Shown: positions 1-9,327, numbered from the stretch's first letter. The stretch: 64,000 nucleotides of DNA from Tabrizicola_A aquatica (GCA_965194375.1 CBDAEL010000001.1), one strand, 5' to 3'. Numbers and translations are program-made. Notes: generated from the sequence alone by a model not told the origin.

Positions 1-2196
1 GCCGAGCTTGCGGCCGAGCTTGCTGCGCGCGGTCAGGTGACCGCCGCGCTGTCGCCCCGTCCCGCCTATGGCCTGCGCCCCGCAACGCTGGCCGAGGGAA
101 AAATCACCCTGACCGCCCTCCGCCTGCCAGATGCCGCCGGGGCCGAGTTGGAGGTCACCGCCCATGGTCCCGATCCGGCTGGGATTGACCGTGAGTTGGG
201 CCGCGCGCGGCTGGTCTTTGCCCCCGGCAGCGGTGAGGCGGCGACCGAGTTGGATGTGCCGCCCGAATTGCGCAACCGGATCAACCGCTTTGCCCTTTTG
301 GGCCAGCGCAGCGCGGGTGCGGTGGTGCTGACCGATGACAGTCTGAAACGCCGCAAGATCGCCGTGATCGACAACAGCGCCGACCGCGAGGGGCTGCAAC
401 TGTTGTCGCCGACCCATTACCTGCGCCAAGCACTGATGCCGGTGGCCGACCTAGTCGACGGCACCTTGACCGATATTCTGCCCGCCAAGCCCGATGTCAT
501 CATCCTCGCCGATGTCGCCCGCCTGACAGAGGCGGAAGAGGATGGCATTCTGGATTGGCTGGATGGCGGCGGGCTTTTGCTGCGCTTTGCTGGGCCGCGT
601 CTGGCGGCCAGCGATCTGGCGCGCAGCGAAGAGGACCCGCTGATGCCGGTGCGCCTGCGCGAAGGCGGTCGGTCGGTGGGCGGCACCATGAGTTGGGGCG
701 AGCCGAAGCCCTTGGCTGACTTTGCCGAGGAAAGCCCGTTTCATGGCTTGACCATTCCGGCGGATGTCACCGTCTCGCAGCAGGTTTTGGCCCAGCCCGA
801 CCCCGAACTTGGCGCGCGCACCATTGCTGCCTTGGCCGATGGCACACCGCTGGTGACCCGCAAAGCGGTGGGCGCGGGGCAGGTGGTGCTGGTGCATGTC
901 ACCGCCAATGTCGAATGGTCGAACCTGCCCCTGTCGGGGTTGTTCATGCAAATGCTGGAGCGGCTGGCGGTCTCGGCCCGCATCGGTGGCAGCGAAGGCG
1001 CGGTTGAGGGGCTGCTCTGGACGCCTGAGCGGCGGATGGACGGCTATGGCGATCTGGCCGAGCCGGGTGATCTGGGGGGCGTGGCTGGGGATGCGCTGGC
1101 CACAGCGCTGGTGGGCGGGCCGCGTGCTGATGCGCCGCCGGGCCTTTACCGCCATGAAGATCGGCTGGTGGCGCTGAACACATTGCCGCCCACGGCGACG
1201 CTGACCCCGGCCGCATGGCCTGCGGGCACCGCGATTGAAGGTCTGGGCGCGGCCCGCGCGCAGGCGCTGGGCGGTTGGCTTTTGGCGGCGGCTTTGGCGC
1301 TTTTGGTGGTGGATATTCTGGCCTCGGCCTTTGTGTCAGGGCGGATGCCGCGCTGGTCGCGGGCGGCGGCTGTGGTGCTGTTGGCGCTTGCGCTGCCTGT
1401 GCCGCAGGCGGGGGCACAAACCACCCCAGACCCCGCCTCCGATGCACGCGGGATTGAGGCGACGCGCGGGGTTGTGCTCGCACATGTGCTGACTGGCAAT
1501 GCCGCTTTGGACGAAACCGCGGCCGCCGGTTTGCGGGGCCTTGGCGATCAGCTGTGGCTGCGCACCTCGGTCGAGCCCGAGCCGCCGATGGGCGTCAACC
1601 TTGAAACTGATGAATTGGGCTTTTTCCCCTTCCTATATTGGCCGATCACTCCTGATCAGCCCATCCCGTCAACCCGCGCCTATGGCAAGCTGAACGCCTT
1701 TTTGCGCACCGGGGGCATGATCCTCTTTGACACCCGCGATGCGGATATCGCGGGGTTGGGTGGGCTGACGCCCGAGGCCGAGATGCTGCAGCTTTTAGCC
1801 TCGGGTCTTGACGTGCCGCCTTTGGACATCTTGCCCGAAGACCACGTGCTGACCCGCACCTTCTATCTGTTGCAGGAATTTCCCGGCCGCCACACCAGCC
1901 CCGATCTTTGGGTCGAAGCCCCACCGCCTGACGCGGAAACCGCCGAGGGGATGCCGTTTCGCAACCTCAACGATGGGGTGACGCCGGTGATCATTGGCGG
2001 CAATGACTGGGCTGTGGCTTGGGCGGTCGATGGCGCAGGGGCGGCGATCTATCCGGTTGGTCGCGGTCTTGCGGGCCAAGACCAGCGCGAGTTGGCGTAT
2101 CGCTTTGGCATCAACGTGGTGATGCATGTGCTGACCGGCAATTACAAATCCGATCAGGTCCATGTCCCGGCGCTCTTGGAGAGGTTGGGCGAATGA
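1..2196 (+). CDS. DUF4159 / BatA-like membrane protein, 5' end cut by window edge
   Basis: The frame is open from base 1, so the true start lies upstream; only the C-terminal ~730 residues are seen. The first part is a soluble BatA-like region. It is followed by two hydrophobic segments (about bases 1260-1340 and 1360-1420), the second ending in PQAGAQ. A C-terminal DUF4159 domain follows (from about base 1455; GVVLAHVLTGN near its start, LRTGGMILFDTRD within it). Family knowledge: such proteins sit in MoxR/Bat-type clusters of alphaproteobacteria and are envelope-associated with no proven activity. The stop overlaps the next gene's ATG (ATGA), so the two are probably translationally coupled. 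Family call is solid; function is unknown. Confidence 0.85.
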   Translation, partial: AELAAELAARGQVTAALSPRPAYGLRPATLAEGKITLTALRLPDAAGAELEVTAHGPDPAGIDRELGRARLVFAPGSGEAATELDVPPELRNRINRFALLGQRSAGAVVLTDDSLKRRKIAVIDNSADREGLQLLSPTHYLRQALMPVADLVDGTLTDILPAKPDVIILADVARLTEAEEDGILDWLDGGGLLLRFAGPRLAASDLARSEEDPLMPVRLREGGRSVGGTMSWGEPKPLADFAEESPFHGLTIPADVTVSQQVLAQPDPELGARTIAALADGTPLVTRKAVGAGQVVLVHVTANVEWSNLPLSGLFMQMLERLAVSARIGGSEGAVEGLLWTPERRMDGYGDLAEPGDLGGVAGDALATALVGGPRADAPPGLYRHEDRLVALNTLPPTATLTPAAWPAGTAIEGLGAARAQALGGWLLAAALALLVVDILASAFVSGRMPRWSRAAAVVLLALALPVPQAGAQTTPDPASDARGIEATRGVVLAHVLTGNAALDETAAAGLRGLGDQLWLRTSVEPEPPMGVNLETDELGFFPFLYWPITPDQPIPSTRAYGKLNAFLRTGGMILFDTRDADIAGLGGLTPEAEMLQLLASGLDVPPLDILPEDHVLTRTFYLLQEFPGRHTSPDLWVEAPPPDAETAEGMPFRNLNDGVTPVIIGGNDWAVAWAVDGAGAAIYPVGRGLAGQDQRELAYRFGINVVMHVLTGNYKSDQVHVPALLERLGE

Positions 2197-4262
2197 GCCG
2201 CACAGTGATCTTTGATCCCTTGGTGCCGCTGCCCTTGATCTGGGCGCTGGCGGCGGTGGCCGTGGTCCTGTTGGCCTTTGCCATCTGGCGCGGCTTGCGT
2301 GGATGGCCCTTACGTGGACTGGCGATGCTGGCCTTGGGGCTGGCGCTGGTGAATCCGTCCTTGCAGGAAGAGAACCGCAAGCCTTTGTCCGACATCATCC
2401 TTGCCGTGGTCGATGACAGCGCGAGCCAGCGCCTTTCAGACCGCCCCGCCCAAACCGAAGCGGCGCTGGCGAGCCTGTCAGCTGCGGTGGCCGCGCTGGA
2501 GAACACCGAACTGCGCGTGATCCGCTTTGCGGATGGGGCCAAAGATGCGGGCAGTCTGGCCATGACCGCGCTGGCCGAGGTGATTGCCGCCGAGCCGCGT
2601 GCGCGGATTGCCGGTGCGGTGATCATCACCGACGGGCAGGTGCATGATGCGGGCCTTGCCCCCAGCCTGCCTGCACCGCTGCATGTGCTGTTGACCGGGC
2701 GCGCCACCGATTGGGACCGTCGCCTTGTCATCACCGATGCCCCGGCCTTTGCTATCATCGGCGAGGAGTTCACGCTGAAGCTGCGCATCGAAGATCAGGG
2801 CGCAGCCCCCGCCTTGGGCCCTGAGGCCGAGATCACCATTGCCGTGGATGCCGAGGATCCGGTGACCTTCTCGGTGCCGGTCAACACCGATCTGGAACTG
2901 CCGGTGACCCTGCCGCATGGCGGACAAAACGTGCTGCATTTCTCGCTGGCCCCGGTGGAGGGCGAGTTGACCGACCGCAACAACGCCGCCGTGGTGCAGA
3001 TCAACGGCGTGCGCGATCGGCTGCGGGTGCTCTTGGTCTCGGGTGAGCCGCATGCGGGCGAACGGGTTTGGCGCAACCTGTTGAAGTCAGACGCGGCGGT
3101 GGATCTGGTGCATTTCACCATTCTGCGCCCGCCGGAAAAGCAAGATGGCGTGCCGGTGGATGAATTGGCGCTGATTGCCTTCCCAACGCGGGAACTTTTC
3201 GTTGAAAAGATTGACGAATTTGATCTCATCATCTTTGACCGCTACCGGATGCGGGGCATCTTGCCGATGGAGTACATCGACAACGTGGTGTCCTATGTCC
3301 GTGGCGGCGGCACCGTTCTGGTGGCCGCTGGCCCCGAGTTTGGTGCGGTGGACAGCCTGTGGCGATCACCTTTGGCAGAAATTCTGCCCGTTGCACCCAC
3401 CGCTCAGGTGATTGAAGAACCCTTCCGCCCCGCGCTGACCGAGCTTGGCCGCCGCCATCCGGTGACCGAGGGACTGGAGGCGCTGGCGCCCGAGGGGGGC
3501 TGGGGCCGCTGGTTCCGGCTGGCCGAGGTGGAACTTTTGCGCGGACAGGTGGCAATGTCTGGGCCGGGGGATCGGCCTTTGCTGGTGCTCGACCGGGTGG
3601 ACGAGGGCCGGATCGCGGTTCTGGCGTCAGACCATGCTTGGCTCTGGGGCCGGGGGTTTGAAGGCGGCGGGCCGCAGTTGGAACTGATGAAACGGCTGGC
3701 GCATTGGATGCTGAAAGAGCCGGAACTGGAAGAAGAGGCGCTGATGGCCGCCTCCAATGGCGATGTGCTGACGCTGACCCGCCGCACGATCAAGGAAGAA
3801 CCGCCCGGCGTGCTGACGATCACCGCGCCGGATGGGACGGTGACCGAGTTGAATCTGGCGCAGCTTTCGCCCGGTCGGTTCCAGATCGACTGGCAGGCGC
3901 CGATGGTCGGGCTTTATCGGCTGGAGCAGGATGATCTGACGCGGGTGGTCGCCGTTGGCCCTTCTGCTCCGCGTGAGTTTGTCGAAACGCTGGCCTCGCC
4001 CGTCCTTCTACAGCCGGTGGTCGACACGGTGCAGGGCGGGATGCCGCGGCTGGAAGAGGGGTTCCCGGCCTTGCGCGCGGTGCGCGAAGGCCGCCCAGCG
4101 GCTGGGCGCGGCTGGCTGGGCTATACCCCGCGCGGGGCCTATGTGACCGAAGACCTGCGCATCTCGCCCTTGGTGCCGGGCTGGCTGGTGCTGCTTCTGG
4201 CCGCAGGGCTTGCGGTGGCGGCGTGGCTTGCCGAAGGGCGCAGACGGATCACGGCGGGCTGA
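2193..4262 (+). CDS. Membrane protein with glutamine amidotransferase-like / VWA-like core
   Basis: 689 aa. I chose the ATG at 2193 because it overlaps the upstream stop and is followed directly by a hydrophobic N-terminus (two helices within residues 10-50). Next comes a VWA-like stretch with DIILAVVDDSAS, a beta-rich middle, and a class I glutamine amidotransferase-like fold (GGGTVLVAAGPEFG) without an evident catalytic triad. A last helix (LVLLLAAGLAVAAW) is near the C-terminus. This domain order matches the large membrane proteins that accompany DUF4159/BatA proteins. It probably forms an inner-membrane complex with its upstream neighbour; this is inferred from coupling and family co-occurrence. 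Confidence 0.8.
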   Translation: MSRTVIFDPLVPLPLIWALAAVAVVLLAFAIWRGLRGWPLRGLAMLALGLALVNPSLQEENRKPLSDIILAVVDDSASQRLSDRPAQTEAALASLSAAVAALENTELRVIRFADGAKDAGSLAMTALAEVIAAEPRARIAGAVIITDGQVHDAGLAPSLPAPLHVLLTGRATDWDRRLVITDAPAFAIIGEEFTLKLRIEDQGAAPALGPEAEITIAVDAEDPVTFSVPVNTDLELPVTLPHGGQNVLHFSLAPVEGELTDRNNAAVVQINGVRDRLRVLLVSGEPHAGERVWRNLLKSDAAVDLVHFTILRPPEKQDGVPVDELALIAFPTRELFVEKIDEFDLIIFDRYRMRGILPMEYIDNVVSYVRGGGTVLVAAGPEFGAVDSLWRSPLAEILPVAPTAQVIEEPFRPALTELGRRHPVTEGLEALAPEGGWGRWFRLAEVELLRGQVAMSGPGDRPLLVLDRVDEGRIAVLASDHAWLWGRGFEGGGPQLELMKRLAHWMLKEPELEEEALMAASNGDVLTLTRRTIKEEPPGVLTITAPDGTVTELNLAQLSPGRFQIDWQAPMVGLYRLEQDDLTRVVAVGPSAPREFVETLASPVLLQPVVDTVQGGMPRLEEGFPALRAVREGRPAAGRGWLGYTPRGAYVTEDLRISPLVPGWLVLLLAAGLAVAAWLAEGRRRITAG

Positions 4263-4407
4263 GGGGGGGCTGACTGACCGCCGCATCCACGTGACCCCTT
4301 AGGCGTGATCCCCCGCAACACAGGCCGCAATGCGTCCTGCCAAGACGTGCAATGCCACCCCACATCGAGAGAGGGGCGGCATGCTCAATATTCTGAAACG
4401 CCCTTGC

Positions 4408-5397
4408 TCAGGCGTTGACGTCAATCACCGCCCGGCCTTTGACCTTGCCCGCCAAGATGTCGACACCAAGCTGCGGCAGATCGCCAAGGCCATGCAAGCC
4501 GACCATCGCCTCAAGCTTGTCTTTCGGCATGTCGCGCGCGATGCGGTCCCAAGCGGTGACGCGGCGCGCATAGGGTTGCAGCACCGAATCGATGCCCAAG
4601 ATGTTCACGCCGCGCAACAGGAAGGGCACGACTGACGCGGGCAGGTTTGCGCCCCCGGCCAGACCGACCGAAGCGATGGAACCGCCAGATTTCAGCTGCC
4701 CCAGCACACGCGCCATCATCGGCCCGCCGACCGCATCAATGCAGCCCGCCCATGTCTCAGATTCCAAGGGGCGCTTGACGGTTTCGTTGATCGTCTCACG
4801 CGGGACAATCTGGGTGGCGCCAAGGTCGCGCAGATAGGCCTCGGTTTCAGGCCGACCGGTGACCGCGGCCACCTCATAGCCTGCCGCCGCCAAAAGCGCG
4901 ACCGCAACCGAACCCACGCCCCCTGCCGCGCCCGTCACCAGAACCGGGCCATTGCCGGGTTTCAGCCCGTGATCTTCCAGCGCCAGAATGGCCAGCATCG
5001 AGGTGAAGCCTGCGGTCCCCACGGCCATCGCCTGCTTCGTGGTCAGCCCAGCGGGCAAGGGCACCAGCCAATCAGCCTTGACCCGCGCCTTTTGCGCATA
5101 GCCGCCCCAATGGCTTTCCCCTACGCGCCAGCCGGTCAACACCACCTTGTCGCCGGGGCGATAGCGCGGATCGTCAGAGCTTTCGACCGTGCCCGCGAAA
5201 TCAATGCCGGGCACATGCGGATAGCTGCGCACCAAACCACCCCCGGTGCCCAGGCAGAGCCCGTCCTTGTAGTTCACCGTCGAATACTCGACCGCGACCA
5301 CGACATCGCCCGCCGGCAGATCGCCGACCTCAAGCGAGGTCACCGCCGGATGGGTTGCCCCGGATTCGTCTTTGGTCACCACCAGTGCTTTGAACAT
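4408..5397 (-). CDS. acuI: Acrylyl-CoA reductase AcuI / YhdH-type quinone oxidoreductase
   Basis: 329 aa zinc-free medium-chain dehydrogenase/reductase. MFKALVVTKD is the typical family start; the longer ORF upstream lacks family similarity. Visible motifs are YSTVNYKDGL and the PGIDFAGTV substrate-side region, then the nucleotide-binding VTGAAGGVGSVAV. The YhdH/AcuI family reduces acrylyl-CoA to propionyl-CoA with NADPH, which in Rhodobacteraceae serves 3-hydroxypropionate and DMSP/acrylate metabolism and acrylate detoxification. No other DMSP genes are next to it, so the in vivo role could be general acrylyl-CoA detoxification. It is divergent from mtgA. Confidence 0.85.
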   Translation of the reverse strand: MFKALVVTKDESGATHPAVTSLEVGDLPAGDVVVAVEYSTVNYKDGLCLGTGGGLVRSYPHVPGIDFAGTVESSDDPRYRPGDKVVLTGWRVGESHWGGYAQKARVKADWLVPLPAGLTTKQAMAVGTAGFTSMLAILALEDHGLKPGNGPVLVTGAAGGVGSVAVALLAAAGYEVAAVTGRPETEAYLRDLGATQIVPRETINETVKRPLESETWAGCIDAVGGPMMARVLGQLKSGGSIASVGLAGGANLPASVVPFLLRGVNILGIDSVLQPYARRVTAWDRIARDMPKDKLEAMVGLHGLGDLPQLGVDILAGKVKGRAVIDVNA

Positions 5398-5528
5398 CTG
5401 CCTGCTCCTGTTTTCTGTCGGCTGCCATGTTCCACGGCGCAGCAACCAGTTGCAAGTCACTATGGCCTGAAGCGCTGTGCTCCTCGGTCACTTGACCCCG
5501 GCCTGCCGTTCATGGCCTATGATCGCCC

Positions 5529-6245
5529 ATGGCCGCGCGCAAGAAACCTGAACCCGAAGCAGACCTGCCGAAGCCGCCGCTTTTGCGGCGGATCCGGCTG
5601 TGGCTTTGGCGCGGGCTAGTTGGTGTGGCGGCGTTTTATGGCGTGCTGATCGTTCTGTTCAGCTTTGTGCCGCCGCCGATCAACATCTATCAGGCGCAAG
5701 AGGCGTGGCGGCTGGGCGGTATTGAGAAGGACTGGGTGAGCTGGGACGAGATTGCCCCGGTTATGGCGCGGTCAGTGGTGGCGGCGGAGGATGCCAATTA
5801 CTGCCTGCACTGGGGCTTTGACATGGCGGCCATCCGTGAAGCGATTGAAGAGGGCGGCGCGCGCGGGGCCTCAACCCTGTCGCAGCAGGTGGTCAAGAAC
5901 ACCTTCCTGTGGCATGGCCGCAGCTATCTGCGCAAAGCGATGGAGGCGGCGATCACCCCGGTGATCGAACTTCTGTGGTCCAAACAACGTATTTTGGAGG
6001 TGTATCTGAACACCGCCGAGTTTGCCGAGGGCGTCTTTGGGGTGCAGGCGGCGGCGCAGCATCATTTTGGCGTCGATGCAGCCGATCTGTCAGCGCTGCA
6101 AGCTGCGCGTTTGGCTGCCGTCTTGCCCAACCCCAAAGACCGCAGTGCGAGCGAGCCTTCGAGCTTTGTGCGCAAGCGCACCCGGGCGATCCTGTCGGGG
6201 GCCGAGACGATTGACGTCGACGGGCGGGCAGGCTGTTTTCAATAG
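5529..6245 (+). CDS. mtgA: Monofunctional peptidoglycan glycosyltransferase
   Basis: 238 aa. A cytosolic basic N-terminus and one membrane anchor (about residues 33-52) precede a GT51 domain. The catalytic-Glu block AAEDANYCLHWGFD is present, as are GASTLSQQVVKN and the WSKQRILEVYLN region, so the enzyme looks complete. It polymerises lipid II into glycan strands on the periplasmic face and lacks a transpeptidase domain. The last codons and the TAG stop lie in the first unit of an 18-bp tandem repeat (6233-6268). Confidence 0.95.
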   Translation: MAARKKPEPEADLPKPPLLRRIRLWLWRGLVGVAAFYGVLIVLFSFVPPPINIYQAQEAWRLGGIEKDWVSWDEIAPVMARSVVAAEDANYCLHWGFDMAAIREAIEEGGARGASTLSQQVVKNTFLWHGRSYLRKAMEAAITPVIELLWSKQRILEVYLNTAEFAEGVFGVQAAAQHHFGVDAADLSALQAARLAAVLPNPKDRSASEPSSFVRKRTRAILSGAETIDVDGRAGCFQ

Positions 6246-6299
6246 GCCAGCTGTTTTCAATAGCCCAGTTGCAACTGCCGCCAAGGGCGCTATTGAGAA
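6233..6299 (+). repeat. 18-bp tandem repeat at the mtgA stop plus inverted copy
   Basis: CTGTTTTCAATAGGCCAG (6233-6250) is repeated directly at 6251-6268 with one mismatch. An inverted version of its core (CTATTGAGAA) lies at 6290-6299, and a 10-bp palindrome AGTTGCAACT at 6267-6276. The first unit supplies the mtgA stop codon TAG. The inverted copy can pair with either direct unit and could form a weak terminator-like structure before the transferase gene at 6327. Confidence 0.75.
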
Positions 6300-6326
6300 G
6301 CATCCCCTTTTTCAGGCCCCTCTCCG

Positions 6327-6992
6327 ATGATCCGTCTCTATCACTTCCCCCTCTCGCCCTTCTGCCGCAAGGTTCGCCTGACGCTGGCCGAAAAGAAGCT
6401 TGAGGTCGAGTTGGTGGAAGAGCGCTATTGGGAGCCAAGCCCCGATTTCTTGCGCCGCAATCCGGCTGGCAAGGTGCCGATCCTGCGCATGGACCAAAAG
6501 GTCATGAGCGAAAGCCAGGCGATCTGCGAATATCTGGACGAGGCGATCCCGACGCCCGCGCTGATGCCGCGCGATGCGGACACCCGCTATGAAGTGCGGC
6601 GGATTTGTGCGTGGTTTGATGACAAGTTCCATGCCGAGGTCACCTCGAAGCTCTTGTATGAGCGGGTGAACAAGAAGGTGATGGGCCACGGCTATCCGGA
6701 TTCCAAGAACGTGAAATCCGGGGCGGGGCGGATCAAGTATCATCTGGATTACATGGCCTGGCTTTTGGATCAGCGCCGCTGGCTTGCGGGCAATGAGATG
6801 ACACTGGCCGACTTTACCGCCGCCGCGCATCTGTCGTGTCTGGATTACATCTCGGACGTCGATTGGAACCGCAATGCAACGGTGAAGGACTGGTACGCCA
6901 AGATCAAATCGCGCCCGTCGTTCCGCACGCTTTTGGCCGATCAGATCCCGGGCTTTCCGCCACCCGCCCATTATGCCGACTTGGATTTCTGA
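6327..6992 (+). CDS. Glutathione S-transferase family protein
   Basis: 221 aa. The N-terminal thioredoxin-like domain starts MIRLYHFPLSPFCRKVRL, with the Ser/Cys region of the glutathione site, and carries NPAGKVPIL and a SQAICEYLDE motif that binds glutathione's gamma-glutamyl group. An all-helical C-terminal domain follows (MTLADFTAAAHL). It probably conjugates or reduces small electrophiles with glutathione; the substrate is unknown. Its stop is followed at once by a palindromic element that runs into the 5' end of queG. Confidence 0.85.
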   Translation: MIRLYHFPLSPFCRKVRLTLAEKKLEVELVEERYWEPSPDFLRRNPAGKVPILRMDQKVMSESQAICEYLDEAIPTPALMPRDADTRYEVRRICAWFDDKFHAEVTSKLLYERVNKKVMGHGYPDSKNVKSGAGRIKYHLDYMAWLLDQRRWLAGNEMTLADFTAAAHLSCLDYISDVDWNRNATVKDWYAKIKSRPSFRTLLADQIPGFPPPAHYADLDF

Positions 6993-8058
6993 TCCCAGCC
7001 CCGGGGGCCAGCCCCCGGACCCCCGGGATATTTTTGCCGCATTGAAGGCAAGGCTGGTTCGTCAATCCGAGGCCGAAGGGTTTTCCAAACTGCGCATCTG
7101 TGCACCCGATGCGGTGCCTGAGGCAGCCGCGCGGCTGCGCGCGTTTCTGGCGGATGGGCGACAGGGGCAGATGGGCTGGATGGCCGAACGTGAGGACTGG
7201 CGCGGCAATCCGGGGGCGCTCTGGCCTGAGGCGCGGTCGGTCATCATGCTGGCCGAGGTCTACACGCCGGAAAGCGATCCGATGGCCGGGCTGTCCGAGC
7301 GCGACCGCGGGGTGGTGAGCGTTTATGCCCAAGGCAAGGATTATCATGATCTGGTGAAGCGGCGGCTGAAGCGGTTGGGGCGCTGGTTGCTTGACGCGCA
7401 GGGTGGCGAGATCAAGGTTTTTGTCGATACAGCCCCCGTTATGGAAAAGCCTTTAGGGCAGGCGGCTGGCTTGGGCTGGCAAGGCAAGCACACCAATCTT
7501 TTGGCGCGCGATCTGGGCAGTTGGTTCTTTCTGGGCGCGATTTTCACCACGCTGGACTTGCCCAAGGATGCGCCCGAGGTCAGTCATTGCGGCACTTGCA
7601 CGGCCTGTCTGGATGCCTGCCCGACAGCGGCTTTCCCTGCGCCTTACCAGTTGGACGCGCGGCGCTGCATTTCTTATCTGACCATTGAGCACAAAGGCCC
7701 GGTTGATGAGGCATTGCGCGCCTTGATGGGCAACCGGATTTACGGCTGCGATGATTGTCTGGCCGTCTGCCCATGGAACAAGTTTGCCGCCGCCGCGCGC
7801 GACATCGGCTACCAGCCGAAGGTCGGTTTGCCGGAACTGGCCGAACTGGCTGCTTTGGACGATGCCGCCTTTCGCGCGCGCTTTGCCGGCAGCCCGATCA
7901 AGCGGATTGGGCGGGATCGGATGGTGCGCAATGTGCTTTATGCCATTGGCAATTCGGGCCTGCCGGGTTTGTTGCTCGCCGCCCGCGCCTGTCTGGATGA
8001 CCCCGATCCCGCCGTCGCCGATGCCGCACTTTGGGCGGTGAACCGCCTGCAACGGTAG
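6973..8058 (+). CDS. queG: Epoxyqueuosine reductase
   Basis: Up to 361 aa. It reduces epoxyqueuosine in tRNA to queuosine using cobalamin and two 4Fe-4S clusters. Both ferredoxin-like clusters are visible: CGTCTACLDACP and CDDCLAVCPWNKF. Family similarity begins at KARLVRQSEAEGF. The ATG at 6973 overlaps the GST gene by 20 bases and would put a repeat element in the protein; the in-frame TTG at 7042 gives a more typical N-terminus, so the start is uncertain. The C-terminus (NVLYAIGNSG) resembles the HEAT-like tail of the family. Confidence 0.93.
   Translation: MPTWISDPSPGGQPPDPRDIFAALKARLVRQSEAEGFSKLRICAPDAVPEAAARLRAFLADGRQGQMGWMAEREDWRGNPGALWPEARSVIMLAEVYTPESDPMAGLSERDRGVVSVYAQGKDYHDLVKRRLKRLGRWLLDAQGGEIKVFVDTAPVMEKPLGQAAGLGWQGKHTNLLARDLGSWFFLGAIFTTLDLPKDAPEVSHCGTCTACLDACPTAAFPAPYQLDARRCISYLTIEHKGPVDEALRALMGNRIYGCDDCLAVCPWNKFAAAARDIGYQPKVGLPELAELAALDDAAFRARFAGSPIKRIGRDRMVRNVLYAIGNSGLPGLLLAARACLDDPDPAVADAALWAVNRLQR
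6994..7049 (+). repeat. GC-rich palindromic element (copy 1) at the GST/queG junction
   Basis: A perfect hairpin CGGGGGC-CA-GCCCCCG is followed by GACCCCCGGGATATTT and then CCGCATTGAAGGC. A relative is found at 44391-44445 inside another gene: the final 25 bases match at 22 positions. The TTG at 7042, a plausible queG start, is inside the element. The hairpin may also weaken read-through from the GST gene. Confidence 0.75.
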
Positions 8059-8164
8059 GCGGATCGGCGGTGTTTCGGGTTTTGCATAAACTTCATTTTT
8101 GCTGTGGGCGATTCTGGCCTAGTCTGTCCGCTCACCGTGTCGCACCAACCTAAGGGAGACGGCC

Positions 8165-8350
8165 ATGTCCAAGCATCTTGCCGACCATCGCACCGCACCC
8201 AGCGGGGGGCGGGTCAAAGCCTTTGTCACCATTGCGCGCCGGAGCAGCGGGCAGGTCTGGCAGGCCCTGTGGAAACGCCCGGTCGAGCGGGCCGCAGACA
8301 ATCAGCGCCTTGTGCACTATATCCGCATCGAAAAAGGCCATGAGGCCTAG
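8165..8350 (+). CDS. Small basic hypothetical protein
   Basis: 61 aa, not recognised. Support is a good ribosome site (AAGGGAGAC, 8152-8160) spaced correctly before ATG and a compact basic product without signal peptide or membrane helix. There is no homology argument from sequence alone. It is followed by a hairpin-like GC element shared in part with 14819-14847, then by the convergent ilvE. Overlapping ORFs in other frames have no comparable ribosome site. Confidence 0.5.
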   Translation: MSKHLADHRTAPSGGRVKAFVTIARRSSGQVWQALWKRPVERAADNQRLVHYIRIEKGHEA

Positions 8351-8389
8351 GGGCACCTCCGACGAGAAGCCGGAGGCGCCCGAGGAGGC

Positions 8390-9256
8390 TTAGGCGCGCA
8401 CCAGCTGTTCGTAACTGGCTGCGACACGCTGTGTCAGGTCGCCCACCACAAAGTTGTAATCGCCAATCTGGCCCACGGGCGTCACCTCGGCGGCGGTGCC
8501 GGTCAGCCAGCACTGTTCGAACCCTTCCAGCTCTTCGGGCAGGATGTGGCGTTCATGGACCTTGATCTGCATGTCGCGCAGCATGCCGATCACGGTCTGG
8601 CGGGTAATGCCGTTCAGGATGCAATCGGGTTTTGGCGTATGCACCTCGCCATCCTTGACGAAGAAGATATTGGCCCCTGTCGCCTCGGCCACATAGCCGC
8701 GATAGTCCATCATCATGGCGTCCGAGCAGCCCTTCGCCTCGGCCGCATGTTTCGACATGGTGCAGATCATGTAAAGCCCGGCAGCCTTGGCCGCATGGGG
8801 GATGGTCTCGGGCGAGGGGCGCTTCCACTTGGCAATGTCGAGTTTCGCGCCGCGCGTTTTGGCGTCGCCGTAGTAATTGCCCCAGGACCAGCAAGCCACC
8901 GCCATACGGATCGGGTTGCGCTTGGCAGCCACGCCCATGTCTTCGCCCACTCCGCGCCAAGCCAGCGCACGCACGTAAGCGTCGGTCAGACCATTAGCCT
9001 TCAGAACGGCCTCTTTGGCGGCGTTGATCTCGGCCACCGAATAGGGCAGCGGCATGTCCAGAAGTTCGCCCGACATGCGCAGGCGCTCGGAATGCTCAGT
9101 CGATTTGAAGATCTTGCCGTTATAGCAACGCTCGCCTTCGAACACGGCGCTGGCGTAATGCATCGCATGGGTCAGGATATGGACATTGGCGCTGCGCCAT
9201 TCGACCAGTTTGCCATCCATCCAGATAAAGCCATCACGATCATCATAGCCAGCCAT
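8390..9256 (-). CDS. ilvE: Branched-chain amino acid aminotransferase
   Basis: 288 aa, fold-type IV PLP enzyme. It interconverts Leu/Ile/Val and their 2-oxo acids with glutamate. Visible are the N-terminal FIWMDGKLVEW and HAMHYASAVFEGERCY blocks, the PLP-lysine region PHAAKAAGLY, and the conserved LTGTAAEVTPV segment near the C-terminus. The ATG at 9256 is preceded by GGAGG at good spacing. It is divergent from the MarR-type gene at 9395, and the shared 138-base upstream region carries a possible operator. Confidence 0.93.
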   Translation of the reverse strand: MAGYDDRDGFIWMDGKLVEWRSANVHILTHAMHYASAVFEGERCYNGKIFKSTEHSERLRMSGELLDMPLPYSVAEINAAKEAVLKANGLTDAYVRALAWRGVGEDMGVAAKRNPIRMAVACWSWGNYYGDAKTRGAKLDIAKWKRPSPETIPHAAKAAGLYMICTMSKHAAEAKGCSDAMMMDYRGYVAEATGANIFFVKDGEVHTPKPDCILNGITRQTVIGMLRDMQIKVHERHILPEELEGFEQCWLTGTAAEVTPVGQIGDYNFVVGDLTQRVAASYEQLVRA

Positions 9257-9273
9257 TCCCGCCTCCATTTGCG

Positions 9274-9315
9274 AATATTGCGCAGTATTGGTCCGTTTCG
9301 GACATAATATTGCGC
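9274..9315. promoter_or_regulatory. Candidate operator between ilvE and petP
   Basis: AATATTGCGC occurs twice in direct orientation 32 bp apart (9274-9283 and 9306-9315), about three helical turns. The first copy extends into a near-perfect 16-bp palindrome (9274-9289, one mismatched pair). Between them is GTCCG-TTT-CGGAC (9291-9303). MarR-family dimers usually bind such palindromes in their own divergent promoter region, so PetP is the obvious candidate. This is inference from position and symmetry. Confidence 0.45.
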
Positions 9316-9327
9316 TAAACCGCCGAA

